Shown piece by piece: positions 33,320-36,330 of a stretch of DNA of 36,330 nt; positions within the stretch are counted from its first letter, which is position 1, and each line of letters begins with the position of its first letter. The notes under the pieces are model-generated. The model was not told the origin of the DNA and made no database searches. It saw nothing but the letters and a program-made list of their open reading frames with translations. A program made the position numbers and the translations under genes. This DNA is from Flavobacteriales bacterium UBA7878 (GTDB lineage Bacteria > Bacteroidota > Bacteroidia > Flavobacteriales > Schleiferiaceae). The DNA is taken from NCBI GenBank assembly GCA_002501205.1, contig DLRW01000054.1, positions 1 to 36,330 on the forward strand, given 5' to 3'.

Positions 33320-35140
33320 CTATGCGAAACTTTGCATCTCTACCAACTTGTGGTAAATCCCTTGCTTATCCAGCAATTCCTGATGACTACCGCGCTCCGA
33401 AATCTTGCCTTCATTAATCACCACTATCTCATCCGCATGTTGGATGGTACTCAAACGGTGAGCAATCACCAATGAGGTACGGTTCTCCATCAATCGATAT
33501 AAGGCATCCTGCACCAATTTCTCCGATTCAGTATCCAAGGCCGATGTCGCCTCATCCAAAATCAGAATCGGTGGATTCTTCAAAACCGCACGGGCAATAC
33601 TTAAACGCTGCTTTTGCCCTCCACTCAATTTACCACCGGCATCCCCAATATTGGTTAAATAGCCATTGGGTAATTTTTCGATAAAGTCATGGGCATTCGC
33701 AATCTTGGCGGCAGCGATAATCTCTTCCTTAGTCGCATCGGGCCTACCCAAAGCAATATTATAAGCCACGGTCTCATTAAAGAGCAGGGTCTCCTGAGTA
33801 ACAATTCCCAAATGGGATCGCAGGTCCTTTAACTTGATGCTGTCAATGGGCAAGCCATCAATCTTAAGGCTACCACTATTGATATCGTAAAAACGAGGCA
33901 CCAAATTGGTCAAGGTGGTTTTACCGCCCCCACTCTGTCCTACCAAAGCATAGGTCTTCCCTTTTTCAATTTTAAGGTCGATATGACTGAGTACCTGTTT
34001 ATCCTGATAGGAGAAACAAACATCATTAAACTCAATCGCTTCCTTAAACTCCTTAAGATCTTTAGCATCGGGCTTATCCTGAATGGGATTTTCTGCATCC
34101 AAAAGATCCAATACCCTTTCGGAAGATGCATTCCCCCTTTGAATTTTATAGCTGGCTTGCGATAAGCTTTTGCTGGGGGGAATAATCTGGTAGAAGAATA
34201 AAACGTAGGCAATAAACTTCTCCGCCGTAAAATCATTGGGTTCCATCACTAAGCTACCACCGTACCAAATAATAATGGCCATTACCAAAGAGCCCATAAA
34301 TTCGGAGATGGGTGAAGCCAAATCATTCCGGCGAATCACCTTATTCATCAAACTAAAGTAGTTGTTGGCAGCCCGTGCAAAAAGACTGGCCTTCTGCTCT
34401 TCAGCCGTAAAGGCCTTTATTACTTTTAGGCCACTTACCGTCTCTTCAGTTAAAGACAAAATATCCCCCATCGACTCCTGGGCCCGAGTACTGGCGCGCT
34501 TCAAGCTCTTTCCAATACGGGTAATTAAGAGGGAAACCACCGGTAAAAGCAACAATACAAAAATGGTGAGCTGCGGACTCATCCACACTAATACTGCCAG
34601 CGAACTAAGGATGATGAAGGGCTCCCGGAAGAACATCTCAATGGTAGCCAAAACGCCATTCTCAATTTCTTTAAGATCGGCCGTCATTCGGGAGATGATA
34701 TCGCCCTTGCGCTGTTCGGTAAAATAGCCCACTGGCAATGCGAGCAGCTTACGGTGTAAATCCAAGCGAATGTCGCGAGTAATACCATTTCGCATAGGCG
34801 CAAGTAGATAGAGCGCTAAATAGCGGAATACGTTTTTAAGGAAAAAGGCCGAAATCACCCAAAAACAAACATATAATAAGGCCTCTTGCTGCCCAATGGC
34901 CTCCATGCGAGTGCCGATTTCGTAGGAGAGGAAATCTTCGGCATAAGCCATAATATCCCCATCAAAAACCGGAGCTTGTTCCGGAGCCTTAGTATTGTCG
35001 AATATGATCTGTAAAACGGGAACCACCAAACCAATACTGGCCAAGGCAAAAACGGTGGCAAACAGATTCGCTAAAACGCTTAAAATCACCGTCCCTTTAT
35101 AGGGATAGGCATAGCGTACGATGCGCCAAAATGCTTTCAT
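33320..35140 (-). CDS. ABC transporter, fused permease and ATPase (MsbA/LipA-type exporter)
   Basis: About 606 residues from ATG 35140; a frame to 35206 adds 22 residues with cysteines that look non-coding, and the -7 element just upstream of 35140 also argues against it. Residues about 10-310 are a six-span type 1 exporter membrane domain. The nucleotide-binding domain has Walker A ALVGQSGGGKTT near 400, signature LSGGQKQRLSIARA near 503, Walker B ILILDEATSALDTES near 522, and the H-loop VIAHRLST. It acts as a homodimer to export lipids (MsbA-like), peptides or drugs. The divergent membrane fusion protein gene may or may not be functionally linked. Confidence 0.9.
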   Translation of the reverse strand: MKAFWRIVRYAYPYKGTVILSVLANLFATVFALASIGLVVPVLQIIFDNTKAPEQAPVFDGDIMAYAEDFLSYEIGTRMEAIGQQEALLYVCFWVISAFFLKNVFRYLALYLLAPMRNGITRDIRLDLHRKLLALPVGYFTEQRKGDIISRMTADLKEIENGVLATIEMFFREPFIILSSLAVLVWMSPQLTIFVLLLLPVVSLLITRIGKSLKRASTRAQESMGDILSLTEETVSGLKVIKAFTAEEQKASLFARAANNYFSLMNKVIRRNDLASPISEFMGSLVMAIIIWYGGSLVMEPNDFTAEKFIAYVLFFYQIIPPSKSLSQASYKIQRGNASSERVLDLLDAENPIQDKPDAKDLKEFKEAIEFNDVCFSYQDKQVLSHIDLKIEKGKTYALVGQSGGGKTTLTNLVPRFYDINSGSLKIDGLPIDSIKLKDLRSHLGIVTQETLLFNETVAYNIALGRPDATKEEIIAAAKIANAHDFIEKLPNGYLTNIGDAGGKLSGGQKQRLSIARAVLKNPPILILDEATSALDTESEKLVQDALYRLMENRTSLVIAHRLSTIQHADEIVVINEGKISERGSHQELLDKQGIYHKLVEMQSFA

Positions 35141-35145
35141 TGGGG

Positions 35146-35153
35146 CAAAGGTA
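35146..35153 (-). promoter_or_regulatory. Bacteroidota -7 element just upstream of the ABC transporter
   Basis: On the minus strand TACCTTTG (35153-35146) matches TAnnTTTG, with TGG about 18 nt upstream as a weak -33. The end of the element is 5 nt from the ATG at 35140, so the transcript would be leaderless or nearly so if this promoter is used. Confidence 0.35.
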
Positions 35154-35258
35154 GTGCATCTCTGGCAGCCATATAGCTTAAACTTATCATAAGCTTTGAT
35201 GGACAAACACTGACCACATTTATTGGTTTACTTTGCATTCTCATTTTAAGCTTGCTTC

Positions 35259-36330
35259 ATGAAAAGAAGACAATGGGCCATATTAGGTGGTTTTGCCATC
35301 CTGGCCTTAGCGGTGTTTTTCAAAAACTACCTCGCCGCTTCCGCCGAAGGAAAAAGCCCCATCACTCGGGACCAACGAAAACTCATAGCCTACCAAGACC
35401 TTAAAGCCGGATCTGTAGCTCTACGTATCCCAATTGACGGGCCAGTAGAAGCACTCAATAAAATTGAAATCTACTCGGAGGTAACCGGAATCGTGGGCAG
35501 CCAATCCCAAAAGTTTAAGGAAGGTAAAGGCTATCAAGCCGGAGAAATAATGCTCCACCTCGAAAACAGCGAAGCCCAGAGTAATTACCAAAGTACCCGC
35601 AGCAATTACCTCAGTTTACTCAGCCAGGTTTTACCCGATATTAAGCTTGATTACCCCGAGCGTTTTGATACCTATTATCAATATCTGCGAGAACTGAATA
35701 ATGGCAATGGTCTGCAATCCCCTCCCAAAGAAAACAACGAGAAATTACGCTTGTTTCTGAGTGGACGCAATGTATACAGCGCTTATCAAAATGCAGAAGC
35801 CCTGCGGGTGCGCTTAAGCAAATACAATATCGAAGCTCCTTTTAATGGTACCGTAACCGACGCCAGAGTAGAGAGTGGCCAATTAGTGCGCGCGGGTCAA
35901 ATCTTAGGAGAATTTATCGGCAAGGGGCAATTTGAAATGATTTCGAGCCTAAGCCCGGATGAGGCCCGCCTGGTGCAAATTGGGGATAGCGTTCAGCTAA
36001 GTAGCACCGATGGTCGCCGACATTATACCGGGGAGGTTTTCCGTAAAAACGAAAAGGTAGATCCCAGCAATCAAAGAATCAGTATTTACATCCGTATTGA
36101 AGCCAATAATCTCAATGATGGTGAATACCTGAAAGGATCTCTTGCCGGTCAGGAAATTGAAAACGCCATGAAGATCGACCGCAAATTGTTGATCGACGAG
36201 AATAGTCTTTTCCGCATTCAGGACAGTAGCTTGGTACAGCAAAAGGTTAAGGTTTTGCATCGTGAGCCCCAGAGCGTAATTATTGAAGCTCCCGACTCGA
36301 CCTTACGATTACCTCAGGCCAAAGTAACCG
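35259..36330 (+). CDS. Membrane fusion protein (HlyD/RND efflux adaptor), open at the window end
   Basis: The ATG at 35259 opens a frame with no stop up to the last base (357 codons seen). A short basic head and one hydrophobic span (WAILGGFAILALAVFF) are followed by a periplasmic part. It has a first barrel-sandwich half (NKIEIYSEVTGIVGSQS, FKEGKGYQAGEIMLHLENSE), a helical hairpin region (about 115-195), the second half (YNIEAPFNGTVTDARVESGQ), and beta-barrel domains (GQFEMISSLSPDEARLVQIG). It would bridge an inner membrane pump and an outer membrane channel, with the RND pump probably encoded next, outside the window. It diverges from the ABC exporter with a 118-nt gap. Confidence 0.88.
   Translation, partial: MKRRQWAILGGFAILALAVFFKNYLAASAEGKSPITRDQRKLIAYQDLKAGSVALRIPIDGPVEALNKIEIYSEVTGIVGSQSQKFKEGKGYQAGEIMLHLENSEAQSNYQSTRSNYLSLLSQVLPDIKLDYPERFDTYYQYLRELNNGNGLQSPPKENNEKLRLFLSGRNVYSAYQNAEALRVRLSKYNIEAPFNGTVTDARVESGQLVRAGQILGEFIGKGQFEMISSLSPDEARLVQIGDSVQLSSTDGRRHYTGEVFRKNEKVDPSNQRISIYIRIEANNLNDGEYLKGSLAGQEIENAMKIDRKLLIDENSLFRIQDSSLVQQKVKVLHREPQSVIIEAPDSTLRLPQAKVT

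Overview
The window looks like a chromosomal segment of a member of Bacteroidota, probably close to Flavobacteriales. Several signs point this way: type IX secretion C-terminal sorting domains (YPNP motif plus a short beta-rich tail) on two secreted proteins, a carboxypeptidase-regulatory-domain TonB-dependent receptor, a near absence of Shine-Dalgarno sequences, and several promoters with the Bacteroidota -7 element TAnnTTTG. I cannot name the genus.

Layout. (1) 1-1702, minus strand: the start of a membrane-anchored protein cut by the window edge, and a GT-C-like polytopic membrane protein. (2) 2100-14656: a probable organophosphonate (or related phospho-compound) acquisition and breakdown locus. 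It has an XRE-cupin regulator (+), then on the minus strand a tight unit of TonB-dependent receptor, secreted alkaline-phosphatase-superfamily hydrolase and phosphonatase-like HAD enzyme. A large LamG/FN3 secreted protein, a DUF5690 MFS-like transporter and a divergent zinc-type dehydrogenase follow. The HAD keeps the DMAGTT motif, the cap lysine and the arginine of the phosphonatase-like clade, and the dehydrogenase resembles the phosphonate-associated alcohol dehydrogenase clade. (3) 14653-19650: a membrane-anchored AraC/TolB-like/TPR regulator, divergent from an ankyrin lipoprotein, an acyltransferase-3 and a class-C-type serine hydrolase.

(4) 19884-29207: a defense-type cluster. A complete type I restriction-modification system (hsdM, hsdS, hsdR) is interrupted between hsdS and hsdR by a three-gene toxin, XRE antitoxin, SecB-like chaperone cassette. 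The cassette carries its own direct-repeat operator. hsdR is followed by a DUF5677-like gene, a convergent HEPN-like gene and a tRNA with anticodon CAU. This embedded toxin-antitoxin-chaperone module is the most unusual arrangement seen.

(5) 29208-30503: a repeat-rich stretch around a small HAD phosphatase. Three clusters of a ~20-nt repeat flank the gene, and its 3' end has been duplicated in tandem as a decaying fragment. (6) 30495-32869: anti-sigma factor, ECF sigma factor and a divergent lipoprotein with two DUF7282-like domains, closed by a strong terminator. (7) 32891-36330: methylmalonyl-CoA epimerase and an MsbA-like ABC exporter (minus), and a divergent membrane fusion protein running off the window end.

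All family assignments come from reading motifs and from memory of the families; no database search was run.
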